Below are positions 35,178 through 44,092 of a stretch of DNA of 64,000 bases, piece by piece; within the stretch, counting starts at the first letter, position 1, and every line of letters begins with the position of its first letter. Below the pieces are notes generated by a model. It was not told where the DNA came from and ran no database searches. It worked only from the letters and a program-made list of their open reading frames with translations. Origin of the DNA: Pseudomonadota bacterium (GTDB lineage: Bacteria > Pseudomonadota > Alphaproteobacteria > Rhizobiales > Rhizobiaceae). Position numbers and translations under genes: made by a program. Location: NCBI GenBank assembly GCA_023451735.1, contig JAEXYH010000099.1:67672-131671 (forward strand), written 5' to 3'.

Positions 35178-35202
35178 TCGAAAAAAACAGGAGCGGTCCA
35201 CC

Positions 35203-36084
35203 ATGTCTTTCAGCGGTGTGTTTCCCTATCTCGTTTCTCCGATCGGTCCGTCCGGCGAGGTCATGCAGGGTGTGCTGACGGATCTGGTGGACCACCTGAT
35301 CGATGCGGGCGTGCATGGTCTCGCGCCGCTCGGCAGCACCGGTGAATTTGCCTATCTCTCCCAGGACCAGAGACGTCGCGTCGTCGACACGGTGATTTCG
35401 GCCAATCGTGGCCGGGTCCCCGTTGTCGCCGGCGTGGCGTCGACCTCGACCGCCGATGCCGTCGCCCAGACGGAATACATGGTCGAAGCGGGGGCGGATG
35501 GCATTCTGGCCATTCTCGAAGCCTATTTTCCGGTGAGCGACGAGGGGGTGGAAGCCTATTTCACGGCAATCGCCAAGGCGGCCAAGGGGCGGCCGGTGGT
35601 GCTCTATACCAATCCGCAGTTCCAACGCTCGGACCTGTCGCTGCCGGTGATCGAGCGTCTGAGCCGCATCGACAACATCCGTTACATCAAGGACGCCTCC
35701 ACCAATACCGGACGCCTCCTCTCCATCATCGAGCGCACCCGTGGCCGCATGGAGGTGTTTGCCGCCTCCGCGCATATTCCGGTCTGCGTGATGATGATCG
35801 GTGGCGTCGGCTGGATGGCGGGACCGGCCTGCATCGTGCCCAAACAGAGCATCGCGCTTTACGAGGCGGCTAAGGTCGGCGACTGGGCGCGTGCGATGGA
35901 CCTGCAGAGGCCGATGTGGAAGGTCAACGAGATCTTTGCGAAATATTCGATCGCCGCCTGCATCAAGACGGCGCTCGACCTGCAGGGTTTTGCCGTAGGC
36001 AGCCCCATGCATCCGCAAATGCCGCTCTCCGAGGCGGCGCGGGCGGAAATTGCAAGCGTGCTGCGCGATGTCGGCGCGCTCTGA
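35203..36084 (+). CDS. Dihydrodipicolinate synthase (DapA) family aldolase/lyase
   Basis: 293-residue TIM-barrel enzyme with the DapA-family markers: GSTGE at residues 44-48, Tyr135 (VVLYTNP) and the Schiff-base Lys163 (IRYIKDAS). Members cleave or condense 2-oxo acids (N-acetylneuraminate lyase, KDG aldolase, dihydrodipicolinate synthase). In this operon it is more likely catabolic than lysine biosynthesis. It lies 25 bases after the binding protein and ahead of two nucleoside hydrolases. The substrate is unknown. Confidence 0.88.
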   Translation: MSFSGVFPYLVSPIGPSGEVMQGVLTDLVDHLIDAGVHGLAPLGSTGEFAYLSQDQRRRVVDTVISANRGRVPVVAGVASTSTADAVAQTEYMVEAGADGILAILEAYFPVSDEGVEAYFTAIAKAAKGRPVVLYTNPQFQRSDLSLPVIERLSRIDNIRYIKDASTNTGRLLSIIERTRGRMEVFAASAHIPVCVMMIGGVGWMAGPACIVPKQSIALYEAAKVGDWARAMDLQRPMWKVNEIFAKYSIAACIKTALDLQGFAVGSPMHPQMPLSEAARAEIASVLRDVGAL

Positions 36085-36117
36085 AGCTTATACACCAGAC
36101 ATTGAAGGCATTGTTTT

Positions 36118-37080
36118 ATGAAGCCGATTTCGATCATCGTCGATTGTGATCCCGGTATCGATGACACGATTGCGCTTTTGACCGCATTCGTTTCGCCGGA
36201 ACTGAACATCCTTGGCATCACGCCGGTCAGCGGCAACCAGCCGCTGGAGCGTACGGTGCGCAATGCGCTGCAGGTCTGCGAGCTCGGCAACCGTACCGAT
36301 ATTCCGGTCTATGCCGGCTGTTTCCGGCCGATCATGCGCGAGCCGATCCATGGCCAGTTCCATGGCAAGACGGGTCTCGGCAACACGACGCTGCCGGATC
36401 CGGTGAAGAAGGCGGAAGACATGTCCGCCGTCGATTTTCTGATCGAAACGCTGGGCAAGGCTGCGACAAGCGGTGAGCGCATCACGCTCTGCTGCCTCGG
36501 TCCGCTCACCAATGTCGCCGTGGCGCTGCGCATGAAACCGCAGCTGGCGGAAGGCATCGAACGTATCGTCATGATGGGCGGCGCCTATCGCGAGGCGGGC
36601 AACCGCACGATGACGTCGGAATTCAACGTTCTGGCCGATCCGCATGCGGCGCATGTGGTCTTCTCCAGCGGCATCCCGATTGTCGCACTGGCTTTGGATG
36701 CTACCCATCAGGTGATGCTGAAGCCGGAGCATGTCGCCGAGTTTTCGCACGTCAGCGGCCGCATTTCGCAAACTCTGGCCGAACTCATGGCCTTCTGGGA
36801 TCGCAACGACGTGCGCCGTTACGGCTCGCGTGGCGGCCCGCTGCATGATCCGCTGGTCATGGCCTATATCCTCGCACCGCATCTGTTCGAAACCCAGAAA
36901 GCCCGCGTTTTCGTCGAATACGAAAGCGAGCTCTGCATGGGCCAGACGATTGCCGACTGGTACGGCAAGAGCGGGCTGGAGCCGAATGCCGACATCGTCA
37001 CCAAGGTGGATGCTGAAGGCGTGATCGCCTTCTTCCTCGAGCGCCTGTCGCGTTACGCCGACGAAAAGGTTTTCGCATGA
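36118..37080 (+). CDS. Nucleoside hydrolase (first of two)
   Basis: 320 residues. The N-terminal calcium-binding motif DCDPGIDD (residues about 9-16) defines the inosine-uridine nucleoside hydrolase family. These enzymes split a ribonucleoside into base and ribose. NVLADPHAAHVVF and the C-terminal GPLHDPLVMAYI with a further metal-ligand Asp are present. It overlaps the next nucleoside hydrolase by 4 bases. The two differ enough to suggest different base preference. No signal peptide, so the substrate must be imported. Confidence 0.92.
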   Translation: MKPISIIVDCDPGIDDTIALLTAFVSPELNILGITPVSGNQPLERTVRNALQVCELGNRTDIPVYAGCFRPIMREPIHGQFHGKTGLGNTTLPDPVKKAEDMSAVDFLIETLGKAATSGERITLCCLGPLTNVAVALRMKPQLAEGIERIVMMGGAYREAGNRTMTSEFNVLADPHAAHVVFSSGIPIVALALDATHQVMLKPEHVAEFSHVSGRISQTLAELMAFWDRNDVRRYGSRGGPLHDPLVMAYILAPHLFETQKARVFVEYESELCMGQTIADWYGKSGLEPNADIVTKVDAEGVIAFFLERLSRYADEKVFA

Positions 37081-38057
37081 GCAGACACAAGGTCATCATC
37101 GATGCGGATCCGGGCGTGGACGATGCCGCCGCCATCCTGATGGGGCTTGCCTCGCCGGAAATCGAGGTTCTCGGCCTGTCGATCGTGGCCGGCAATGTTT
37201 CGCTGGAACATACGGTCACCAATGCCTGCAAGCTTGTTGGCGTCAGCGGTCGTCGCGACGTGCCGGTTTTTGCCGGCGCCAGCGGCCCTTTGGTGCGCGA
37301 GCAGGTTTTTGGCAAATACGCCCGTATCGGCTCGTTCGATGACAGGCTGGTCAAGACGGGCGATATCGTGCCGTCCGAAGAAAGCGCGATCCAGTTCATC
37401 ACCCGTTCGGCGCGCGCCGCTGTGGCGGCGGGTGAACAGATCACCATCTGTGCCATCGGCCCGCTGACCAATGTGGCGCTGGCGCTGATCCAGCACCCGG
37501 ATGTGGCGCGCGGTATCCGCCAGATCGTCTCCATGGGCGGCGCTTTTACGGCACTTGGCCACCGCACGCCCTGGGCGGAATTCAACATCTATGCCGATCC
37601 GCATGCGGCCGAAATCGTGTTCCAGTCAGGCGTGCCGATCGTGCTGATGCCGCTCGACATGACCTTTCAGGCTCTCTTCACCGCCGACCATTTCGAGCGC
37701 TTTCGCGCCGGCGGCGAGGCGGGTGCGGCACTCTACAATCTCTTCACCACCTTCGACCGCAGCGACGAAAAACGCTTCGGTCGTCCGGGCGGGCCGATCC
37801 ATGATGCGACGACGATCGCCTGGCTCATCCGCCCCGAACTGTTCACCAGCCGCGAGGCTTTTGTCGGCGTGCAGGTCACCGGCCTGACGATGGGTTATAC
37901 CTATGCCGATTTCTACAAGAAGATGGACCGGCCGGCCAACGCCACCGTCGTCACCGATGTCGACGAGGCCGGGTTCATCGAATTGCTGATCGAGCGCATC
38001 GCCCGCCATGGCGGCGAGGCGCCCGGAGCCAGAACTATGGGAGGCTCACACGCATGA
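37077..38057 (+). CDS. Nucleoside hydrolase (second of two)
   Basis: 326 residues with calcium-site DADPGVDD at residues about 9-16, NIYADPHAAEIVF, and GGPIHDATTIAWLI near the C terminus. It starts within the end of the preceding nucleoside hydrolase (ATGA overlap) and its own stop overlaps the permease start, so all are co-translated. The pair probably covers different nucleosides, purine and pyrimidine or modified forms; I cannot tell which is which from sequence alone. Confidence 0.92.
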   Translation: MSRHKVIIDADPGVDDAAAILMGLASPEIEVLGLSIVAGNVSLEHTVTNACKLVGVSGRRDVPVFAGASGPLVREQVFGKYARIGSFDDRLVKTGDIVPSEESAIQFITRSARAAVAAGEQITICAIGPLTNVALALIQHPDVARGIRQIVSMGGAFTALGHRTPWAEFNIYADPHAAEIVFQSGVPIVLMPLDMTFQALFTADHFERFRAGGEAGAALYNLFTTFDRSDEKRFGRPGGPIHDATTIAWLIRPELFTSREAFVGVQVTGLTMGYTYADFYKKMDRPANATVVTDVDEAGFIELLIERIARHGGEAPGARTMGGSHA

Positions 38058-39028
38058 GCGGATACCTTTTAAGCCGGTCTCTGCAGACCGTGCTCACACT
38101 TTTCATCATGTCGGTTCTGGTCTTTGCCGGCCTGTTTCTCGTCGGCAATCCGGTCGATGTGCTCCTGAGTTCGACCGCGACGCCGGCGGAGCGCATGCAG
38201 GTCATCCAGGCCTTTGGTCTCGATAAGCCCGTCTGGGAACAGTACTGGATCTTTCTGACCAACGCGCTGTCGGGTGATCTCGGCAATTCCTTCGTGTTCA
38301 ATCAGCCGGCCCTGACGCTGATCATGAACCGCATGCCGGCGACGCTGGAACTGGCCTTCGTCGCATTGTTCATGGCGCTGGTCATCGGCATTCCGCTCGG
38401 CGTCTATGCCGGCCTGAAGCCGAAAGGCTTCATTTCCAAGTCGATCATGACCTTCTCGATCCTCGGCTTCAGCCTGCCGACCTTCTGGATCGGCCTCGTG
38501 ATGATCATGTATTTCAGCGTCTATCTCGGCTGGCTACCATCGTCCGGCCGTGGCGATACGGTCAACGTGCTCGGCGTGCCTTTGTCGATGTTCACGCTCG
38601 ATGGCCTGTCGCATCTGTTCCTGCCGGCCTTCAATCTGGCACTGTTCAAGATTTCGCTGGTCATCCGCCTCACCCGCGCCGGCGTGATGGAAACCATGCA
38701 GCTCGATTTCGTGCGTTTCGCCCGCGCCAAAGGCCTGACTGAACGCCGCATCGTCACCGTGCATGTGCTCAAAAACACGCTGATCCCGCTGATCACCGTC
38801 ATCGGCCTCGAACTCGGTTCGCTGATCGCCTTTGCCGTCGTCACCGAAACCATCTTTGCATGGCCGGGGATGGGCAAGCTGATCATCGACGCCATCGGCG
38901 TTCTCGATCGCCCCGTCATTCTCGCCTACCTGATGATCACCGTCGTCATGTTCAGCGTCATCAACCTTCTGGTCGACATCCTTTATTCGATCGTCGATCC
39001 CCGCGTCCGTCTTGAGGGGAACTCGTGA
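38054..39028 (+). CDS. Dipeptide-type ABC transporter permease (DppB type)
   Basis: 324-residue inner-membrane protein with the DppB pattern: an N-terminal span (LQTVLTLFIMSVLVFAGLFL), a long periplasmic region, and the cytoplasmic loop FARAKGLTERRIVTVHVLKN. It overlaps the upstream nucleoside hydrolase by 4 bases and the next permease by one base (TGATG). It forms half of the channel that serves the binding protein at 33627. Having enzymes placed between the binding protein and the permeases in one operon is mildly unusual. Confidence 0.93.
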   Translation: MSGYLLSRSLQTVLTLFIMSVLVFAGLFLVGNPVDVLLSSTATPAERMQVIQAFGLDKPVWEQYWIFLTNALSGDLGNSFVFNQPALTLIMNRMPATLELAFVALFMALVIGIPLGVYAGLKPKGFISKSIMTFSILGFSLPTFWIGLVMIMYFSVYLGWLPSSGRGDTVNVLGVPLSMFTLDGLSHLFLPAFNLALFKISLVIRLTRAGVMETMQLDFVRFARAKGLTERRIVTVHVLKNTLIPLITVIGLELGSLIAFAVVTETIFAWPGMGKLIIDAIGVLDRPVILAYLMITVVMFSVINLLVDILYSIVDPRVRLEGNS

Positions 39029-39969
39029 TGACCGACAACAATTCGACCTCGACCACTTCGGTCCATGCGGCCGCCAACAGCGGCACGAAATCCGCCTCGC
39101 GTTCTCCGACCCGCGAAGTCATACATGCCCTGCTGCACGACAAGCTGGCGCTGCTCGGCATCGTCGTTGTGACGATCTTCATCCTCGCCGCCGTTTTTGC
39201 GCCGCTGATCGCGCCGCAGAACCCGTATGATCTGGCGCAGCTCGATATTCTCGATGGCCGTCTGGCTCCGGGTTCGGAAAGCATGTCGGGCATGACCTAT
39301 ATGCTCGGCACCGATACACAGGGCCGCGACCTGTTCAGCGCCATCCTCTATGGCCTGCGCACCAGTATCCTCGTCGGTCTTTCCAGTGCCGCAATCGCGC
39401 TCGTCATCGGCGCCTCGATCGGCCTCACCAGTGCCTATGTTGGCGGCCGCACGGATTCGGTCCTGATGCGTATCGTCGATATCCAGCTCAGCTTCCCGGC
39501 CATCCTGATCGCGCTGATCTTCCTCGCCATCCTCGGCCAGGGCGTCGACAAGATCATTCTGGCCCTGGTCGTCACCCAATGGGCCTATTACGCCCGCACC
39601 ATCCGTGGTTCGGCTCTCGTCGAGCGCAAGCGCGCCTATGTCGATGCTGCCCGTTCGATGGCGCTGCCGGATCGCAGCATTCTCTTCCGCCACATCCTGC
39701 CGAACTGCCTGCCGCCGCTGATCGTCGTTGCCACCATGCGTGTCGCCTATGCGATCATGCTGGAAGCAACGCTCTCCTTCCTCGGTATCGGCCTGCCGGT
39801 CACCGAACCGTCGCTCGGCCTGCTGATTTCGAACGGTTTCGAATATCTGCTTTCCGGTGATTACTGGATCAGCTTCTTTCCGGGCATCGCCCTACTGTTG
39901 CTCATCGTCGCGATCAACCTGATCGGTGATGCCCTGCGCGACATCCTCAATCCGCGTCGTGAGGGCTAA
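39028..39969 (+). CDS. Dipeptide-type ABC transporter permease (DppC type)
   Basis: About 313 residues. ATG at 39028 has GAGGGG 8 bases upstream and overlaps the preceding stop; a GTG at 39025 is the alternative. DppC features are the N-terminal segment before TM1 (LALLGIVVVTIFILAAVFAP), the LGTDTQGRDLFSAILYGLRT motif and the loop YVDAARSMALPDRSILFRHI. It completes the channel and ends 4 bases before the ATPase start. Confidence 0.93.
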   Translation: MTDNNSTSTTSVHAAANSGTKSASRSPTREVIHALLHDKLALLGIVVVTIFILAAVFAPLIAPQNPYDLAQLDILDGRLAPGSESMSGMTYMLGTDTQGRDLFSAILYGLRTSILVGLSSAAIALVIGASIGLTSAYVGGRTDSVLMRIVDIQLSFPAILIALIFLAILGQGVDKIILALVVTQWAYYARTIRGSALVERKRAYVDAARSMALPDRSILFRHILPNCLPPLIVVATMRVAYAIMLEATLSFLGIGLPVTEPSLGLLISNGFEYLLSGDYWISFFPGIALLLLIVAINLIGDALRDILNPRREG

Positions 39970-39973
39970 GATC

Positions 39974-41779
39974 ATGACAAACCCAATTCTTTCGATCTCC
40001 AACCTCAACACGGCCTTCCGCGTCGGCGGCGAATGGCGCAACGTCGTCAACGATGTGAGCTTTGACATCGCCCCGAAGGAAACCGTCGCCGTCGTCGGTG
40101 AATCCGGTTCGGGCAAGAGCGTTACCGCCATGTCGATCATGCGGCTTCTGTCGCCCGCCAATTCGCGGGTAACGGGCAAGATCGAGTTCGAGGGCAGGGA
40201 TCTGCTGTCGATCCCGCTCGAAGACATGCAGAAAATCCGCGGCAACCGCATCGGCATGATCTTTCAGGAGCCGATGACCTCGCTCAATCCGGTCCTGAAG
40301 ATCGGAGGGCAGATCACCGAGGTTCTGCGCCAGCACCGCGGCATGTCGGAAGCGCAGGCACAGGCGGAAGCCGTGCGGCTTCTCGAAAAGGTCCGTATTC
40401 CGTCGGCCAAATCGCGCCTCAACGAATATCCGATGAATTTTTCGGGCGGCATGCGACAGCGCGTCGTCATCGCCATTGCGCTGGCCTGCGATCCAAAACT
40501 GCTGATCGCCGATGAGCCGACCACCGCGCTCGACGTCACTATTCAGGCGCAGATCCTGGAACTGATCAAGACGCTGCAGGAAGAGGAGGGCATGTCGGTC
40601 CTCTTCATCACCCACGACATGGGCGTGGTTGCGGAAATCTCCGATCGCACTGTCGTCATGTATCGTGGCGAGCAGGTCGAGACCGGCACGACGCATGATC
40701 TGTTTGCCGGCGCCAAACATCCGTATACGCGCGCGCTTCTGTCGGCCGTGCCGCAACTCGGCTCGATGACCGGCAAGGACCGCCCGCTGCGTTTCCCGCA
40801 TGTCGACATGGCAACGGGCGAAATCCAGCCGGTCAAGCCGACCGAAGATACCGTCAAGCGTGACGCGCCGCCGATCCTCAAGGTCGACAATCTTGTCACC
40901 CGCTTCCCGGTCAAACAGGGTTTTCTGCGCAAGACGATCGGCCGCATTCATGCCGTCGAAGGCGTGTCGCTGGAACTGCGTCAGGGCGAAACCCTGTCGC
41001 TGGTTGGCGAGAGCGGTTGTGGAAAATCCACGACCGGACGCTCGATCATCCGCCTGACCGATCCTGTTTCGGGCGAGGTGCAGATCCACGGCAAGAACGT
41101 CTTGAAAGCCGGGAAATCGGAACTGACCGATATCCGCCGCGAAGCGCAGATGATCTTTCAGGACCCGTTCGAAAGCCTCAACCCGCGTATCCGTGTCGGT
41201 CAAGCGATCGCCGAGCCGATCATCACCCATGGTCTGGTCAAGGCATCGGATGCCCGCCAGCGCGTTGGCGAACTGCTGGAGCGTGTAGGCCTCGCGGCCT
41301 CGATGGCGGATCGTTTCCCGCACGAGTTCTCCGGCGGCCAGCGCCAGCGTGTCTGTATCGCCCGTGCGCTTGCGCTAGAACCAAAGCTGCTGATCGCCGA
41401 CGAGTCCGTTTCGGCGCTCGACGTGTCGGTCAAGGCGCAGGTCATCAACCTGATGCTCGACCTGCAGGAGAAATACGGTCTCGGTTACCTGTTCATCAGC
41501 CATGACATGGCGGTTGTCGAGCGTATCAGTCACCGTGTCGCGGTCATGTATCTCGGCGAGATCGTCGAGATCGGGCCGCGTCAGGCCGTGTTCGAAAATC
41601 CGCAGCACGATTATACCAAACGTCTGATAGCGGCAGTGCCGATTGCCGATCCGTCACGTCGGCAGACGCGCCGCATCTCCAATGACGAGATCAAAAGCCC
41701 GTTCCGTACTGCCGATTATGTTCCGCCGAAGCGCACTTATGAGGAAGCCGGCGAAGGCCACTTCGTTCAGGTCGCGTAA
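39974..41779 (+). CDS. Fused dual ATP-binding protein of dipeptide-type ABC transporter (DppD-DppF)
   Basis: About 601 residues holding two complete ATPase domains that are separate proteins in many bacteria. First domain: Walker A GESGSGKS, signature FSGGMRQR, Walker B LLIADEPTTALD. Second domain: Walker A GESGCGKS, signature FSGGQRQR, Walker B LLIADESVSALD. Each is followed by the oligopeptide-type C-terminal motif (HPYTRALLSAVPQ; HDYTKRLIAAVP). Walker B of domain two ends in Glu-Ser rather than Glu-Pro, which is common in this branch. The protein powers the transporter of the nucleoside-hydrolase module. Confidence 0.94.
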   Translation: MTNPILSISNLNTAFRVGGEWRNVVNDVSFDIAPKETVAVVGESGSGKSVTAMSIMRLLSPANSRVTGKIEFEGRDLLSIPLEDMQKIRGNRIGMIFQEPMTSLNPVLKIGGQITEVLRQHRGMSEAQAQAEAVRLLEKVRIPSAKSRLNEYPMNFSGGMRQRVVIAIALACDPKLLIADEPTTALDVTIQAQILELIKTLQEEEGMSVLFITHDMGVVAEISDRTVVMYRGEQVETGTTHDLFAGAKHPYTRALLSAVPQLGSMTGKDRPLRFPHVDMATGEIQPVKPTEDTVKRDAPPILKVDNLVTRFPVKQGFLRKTIGRIHAVEGVSLELRQGETLSLVGESGCGKSTTGRSIIRLTDPVSGEVQIHGKNVLKAGKSELTDIRREAQMIFQDPFESLNPRIRVGQAIAEPIITHGLVKASDARQRVGELLERVGLAASMADRFPHEFSGGQRQRVCIARALALEPKLLIADESVSALDVSVKAQVINLMLDLQEKYGLGYLFISHDMAVVERISHRVAVMYLGEIVEIGPRQAVFENPQHDYTKRLIAAVPIADPSRRQTRRISNDEIKSPFRTADYVPPKRTYEEAGEGHFVQVA

Positions 41780-41791
41780 GGAAGACATGCA

Positions 41792-42667
41792 ATGATCATC
41801 ACTTTCGGCTCCATCAATGTCGATTTCGTTTACGAGGTCGAGGAGATGCCGCAAGCGGGTCAGACGCTGCTTGCCAAACGGTTTCGGACCGAATCCGGCG
41901 GCAAGGGTGCCAATCAGGCACTCGCCGCTGCGCGGGACGGTGCCGAGGTGGTAATGGTGGGGGCTGTCGGAAACGATGGTCTGGCCGAGATCGGTCTGCA
42001 GAACCTGACCACGGCGACGGATATCAGCCGCGTCGCCCGTGTCAGTGAACCGACCGGTAATGCCTCGATCCATATCGATGCCAAAAGCCGGAACATGATC
42101 GTTGTCGCCGCTGGCGCCAATCTGTCCGCGTCTTCGGATGCCGTCGAAGAGGGAGTTCTGCATAAGGCGACTGTTATCCTAATGCAGATGGAAAATGACG
42201 TTGCTGAGGTGGAGAAGCTCATCCGTCGGGTGCGTGCGTCGGATGCAAGGTCGATTTTGAACCTTGCCCCGGCTTTTCCCTTGGACGAAGAAGTACTTGC
42301 TCTTTGCGATATCATCGTCGTCAACGAGGACGAAGCCGAAGCTTTGGGTGGTTGGCTCGGTTGCAACGCCTCGGCGGAAGCGCTCGCGGTTAGGCTCGAC
42401 ACTGGCGTCTTGCGAACGCTTGGAGGAGAGGGGGCGGAAGCTTTCGTTGCCGGCGAATATATCCATATCCCCGCCATGCGGATCGAAGTGAAGGACACGA
42501 CGGCGGCTGGCGACTGCTTTGTCGGCGTGCTTGCTTCAGGGTTGGATCGTGGCCTCTCCCTTAGGTCTGCGATGGGGAGAGCATCGGTTGCAGCCGGTCT
42601 AACCTGCTCTCGAGTGGGAAGCCAGAACAGTATCCCAGACCAGCGCGAAACCGATAAGTTGGTTTGA
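41792..42667 (+). CDS. Ribokinase-like PfkB-family carbohydrate kinase
   Basis: 291 residues. N-terminal glycine motif SGGKGANQALAAARDGAEV (residues about 35-53) and the C-terminal anion-hole motif DTTAAGDCFVG with catalytic Asp are those of ribokinase-type PfkB kinases. It would phosphorylate ribose released by the nucleoside hydrolases, giving ribose 5-phosphate. It starts 12 bases after the ATPase stop and ends the operon. Another sugar or 2-deoxyribose is possible. Confidence 0.88.
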   Translation: MIITFGSINVDFVYEVEEMPQAGQTLLAKRFRTESGGKGANQALAAARDGAEVVMVGAVGNDGLAEIGLQNLTTATDISRVARVSEPTGNASIHIDAKSRNMIVVAAGANLSASSDAVEEGVLHKATVILMQMENDVAEVEKLIRRVRASDARSILNLAPAFPLDEEVLALCDIIVVNEDEAEALGGWLGCNASAEALAVRLDTGVLRTLGGEGAEAFVAGEYIHIPAMRIEVKDTTAAGDCFVGVLASGLDRGLSLRSAMGRASVAAGLTCSRVGSQNSIPDQRETDKLV

Positions 42668-42962
42668 AAGCGTGGACCTGAAGAGCGTTTCATACACCAG
42701 GTCTCAGTCCACCCGCGTTGAAATTCATCTTCCCACTCGCTCCTTCACATTTATCTCGGGGTCGGTACCGATAAAAGTCCTCGGCTTATACCTCGGCGAA
42801 ACGGGATCATTCTGATTCAGCTAGATTTTCTTGCACCGATAGGTTCGATGACTATCAGAAGCTCGAGGGCATCAACACGCTCTTCATGCATATTCCATTG
42901 GCATATTCTTCGCTATGGGCCACTTTGGGATATCCCGTTTGTAGATGCCAGCGAGGTTGACC

Positions 42963-43193
42963 GTGGAACAAGGTGCAGTATTCCGGAGCAATCGTAGTCA
43001 AACCATCCGACTGCCCAAGGCAGTCGCTCTGCCCGATTATGTGAAGCGTGTCGACATCGTTGCAGTTGGACGCACTCGAATTATTGCCCCTGCTGGTGAG
43101 CTCTGGGACAGCTGGTTTGAGGGGCCGGTAGCGACATCCGACTTTATGGACGAACGTGATCAGCCAGCCTTGCAGGAACGCGAGGCATTCTGA
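42963..43193 (+). CDS. vapB: VapB-type antitoxin
   Basis: About 76 residues from GTG at 42963 (VEQGAVFRSNRSQTIRLPKA), preceded by GAGG; an ATG at 42945 would add six residues without family match. The N terminus is the AbrB/MazE-like swapped-hairpin domain of VapB (VagC) antitoxins, which bind DNA and block VapC. The C-terminal tail (FMDERDQPALQEREAF) is the toxin-neutralising part. Its stop overlaps the vapC start by one base. The antitoxin looks intact although the toxin gene is not. Confidence 0.9.
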   Translation: MEQGAVFRSNRSQTIRLPKAVALPDYVKRVDIVAVGRTRIIAPAGELWDSWFEGPVATSDFMDERDQPALQEREAF

Positions 43194-43589
43194 TGCTGAA
43201 GTACATGTTGGACGCCAACATTTGCATCTTCACCATCAAGAACAAGCCACAGCCGGTGCGCGACGCATCCAATCGTCACCATGGCCAGCTATGTATAAGC
43301 TCGGTGAGCTTGATGGAATTGATTTACGGCGCGGAAAAGTCGGCAAGCCCCGAATGTAATTTGGCCGTTGTTGAAGGTTTTGTGGTACGCCCTGAGGTCT
43401 TGCCGAATGATAAGTTGGCAGCCAGCCATACAGGCGCGTGCCGAACTTGCTCGAAGCGGAACGCCTATTGGGCCGTATGACCAGCTGATTGCAGGGCACG
43501 CGCGCTCTCGCGGCCTTACTATGGTAACAAATAATCGACGCGTGTTTGATCGCGTGCCCGGCTTACGTATCGAAGACTGGACCGTCTGA
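43193..43589 (+). pseudogene. vapC: VapC toxin (PIN-domain RNase), frameshifted
   Basis: VapC normally cleaves tRNA or rRNA with a PIN nuclease fold. The first frame from 43193 gives a standard start (MLKYMLDANICIFTIKNKP, then SSVSLMELIYGAEKS) with two of the acidic active-site positions. Near 43428-43440 the match moves to another frame, which supplies the rest (AELARSGTPIGPYDQLIAGH, then the NNRR..DRVPGLRIEDW tail) to a stop at 43587-43589. A one-base indel explains this. Without correction the first frame ends at 43480 and lacks the last acidic residues. It could be programmed shifting or a sequencing error, but loss of toxin is more likely. Confidence 0.85.
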
Positions 43590-44092
43590 GCTCTTGTTCA
43601 TGATCGCGACACGCTTTCAAAAGTCATTAGAGAAAGCCCTATTATCCCATCAAATGCGGTGGCATAGGCTCGATCCGTTATGACATCCGGGCCATCCACT
43701 GATCTGGGGCTGCAGTGGTTGCCTGAGAATCCCTCCGAGAATCAGGGTTGAGTTGATCGGGCTGATGGTGTTCGAAACGGGTCTGTGAAACCTGAATAAA
43801 AGCGTCATTGGCAGCCTGACCATCCGGCGGCAGTACAGCTGCAGCTGACCTCGATATGGAACAATCTGACGGGTGGTGAATGGGAAGTGACCTTGCGCCC
43901 CAAGTTTCCTCCGGGAGTTCGGAGAGTTTGGGTTTTTCTGCGCCGAGCCCGAAATTTGGATCGCCGGAACTGGAGTTTTCTTGGATCAGAGCACAACCCG
44001 AAACGCAAAGATGTCAGGAACGGGAGGCGGTTCCTACCAAGTTAGTGAACCGCCAGAGAAGCTGATGTGAGAGCCGCCCAGCTCGGGGTTGT
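43590..44092. other. Intergenic stretch, no gene supported
   Basis: About 500 bases between the vapBC pair and the convergent iclR-type gene. Short open frames exist on both strands, without ribosome binding sites or family match. The lower GC and odd codon patterns suggest degraded or acquired DNA, but no insertion-sequence end was recognised. An 8-bp-stem hairpin at 44026-44054 is the only clear structure. Confidence 0.45.
44026..44054 (-). terminator. Hairpin downstream of the IclR-type gene
   Basis: GGCGGTTC and GAACCGCC form a perfect 8-bp stem with a 13-base loop, 39 bases beyond the stop of the minus-strand regulator. No T run follows in the direction of transcription, so termination is only suggested. 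Confidence 0.35.

Noticed and set aside
35203..36084. Calling this gene dapA for lysine synthesis
   Set aside because: The operon is catabolic and the DapA fold family covers many lyases; residues specific for dihydrodipicolinate synthase were not verified.
39947..41323. 458-codon open frame on the minus strand
   Set aside because: Opposite the dual ATPase gene, whose motifs are all intact.
42668..42962. Possible coding remnant before vapB
   Set aside because: A short protein-like run could be read, but no family could be named and no frame is open over the whole stretch.
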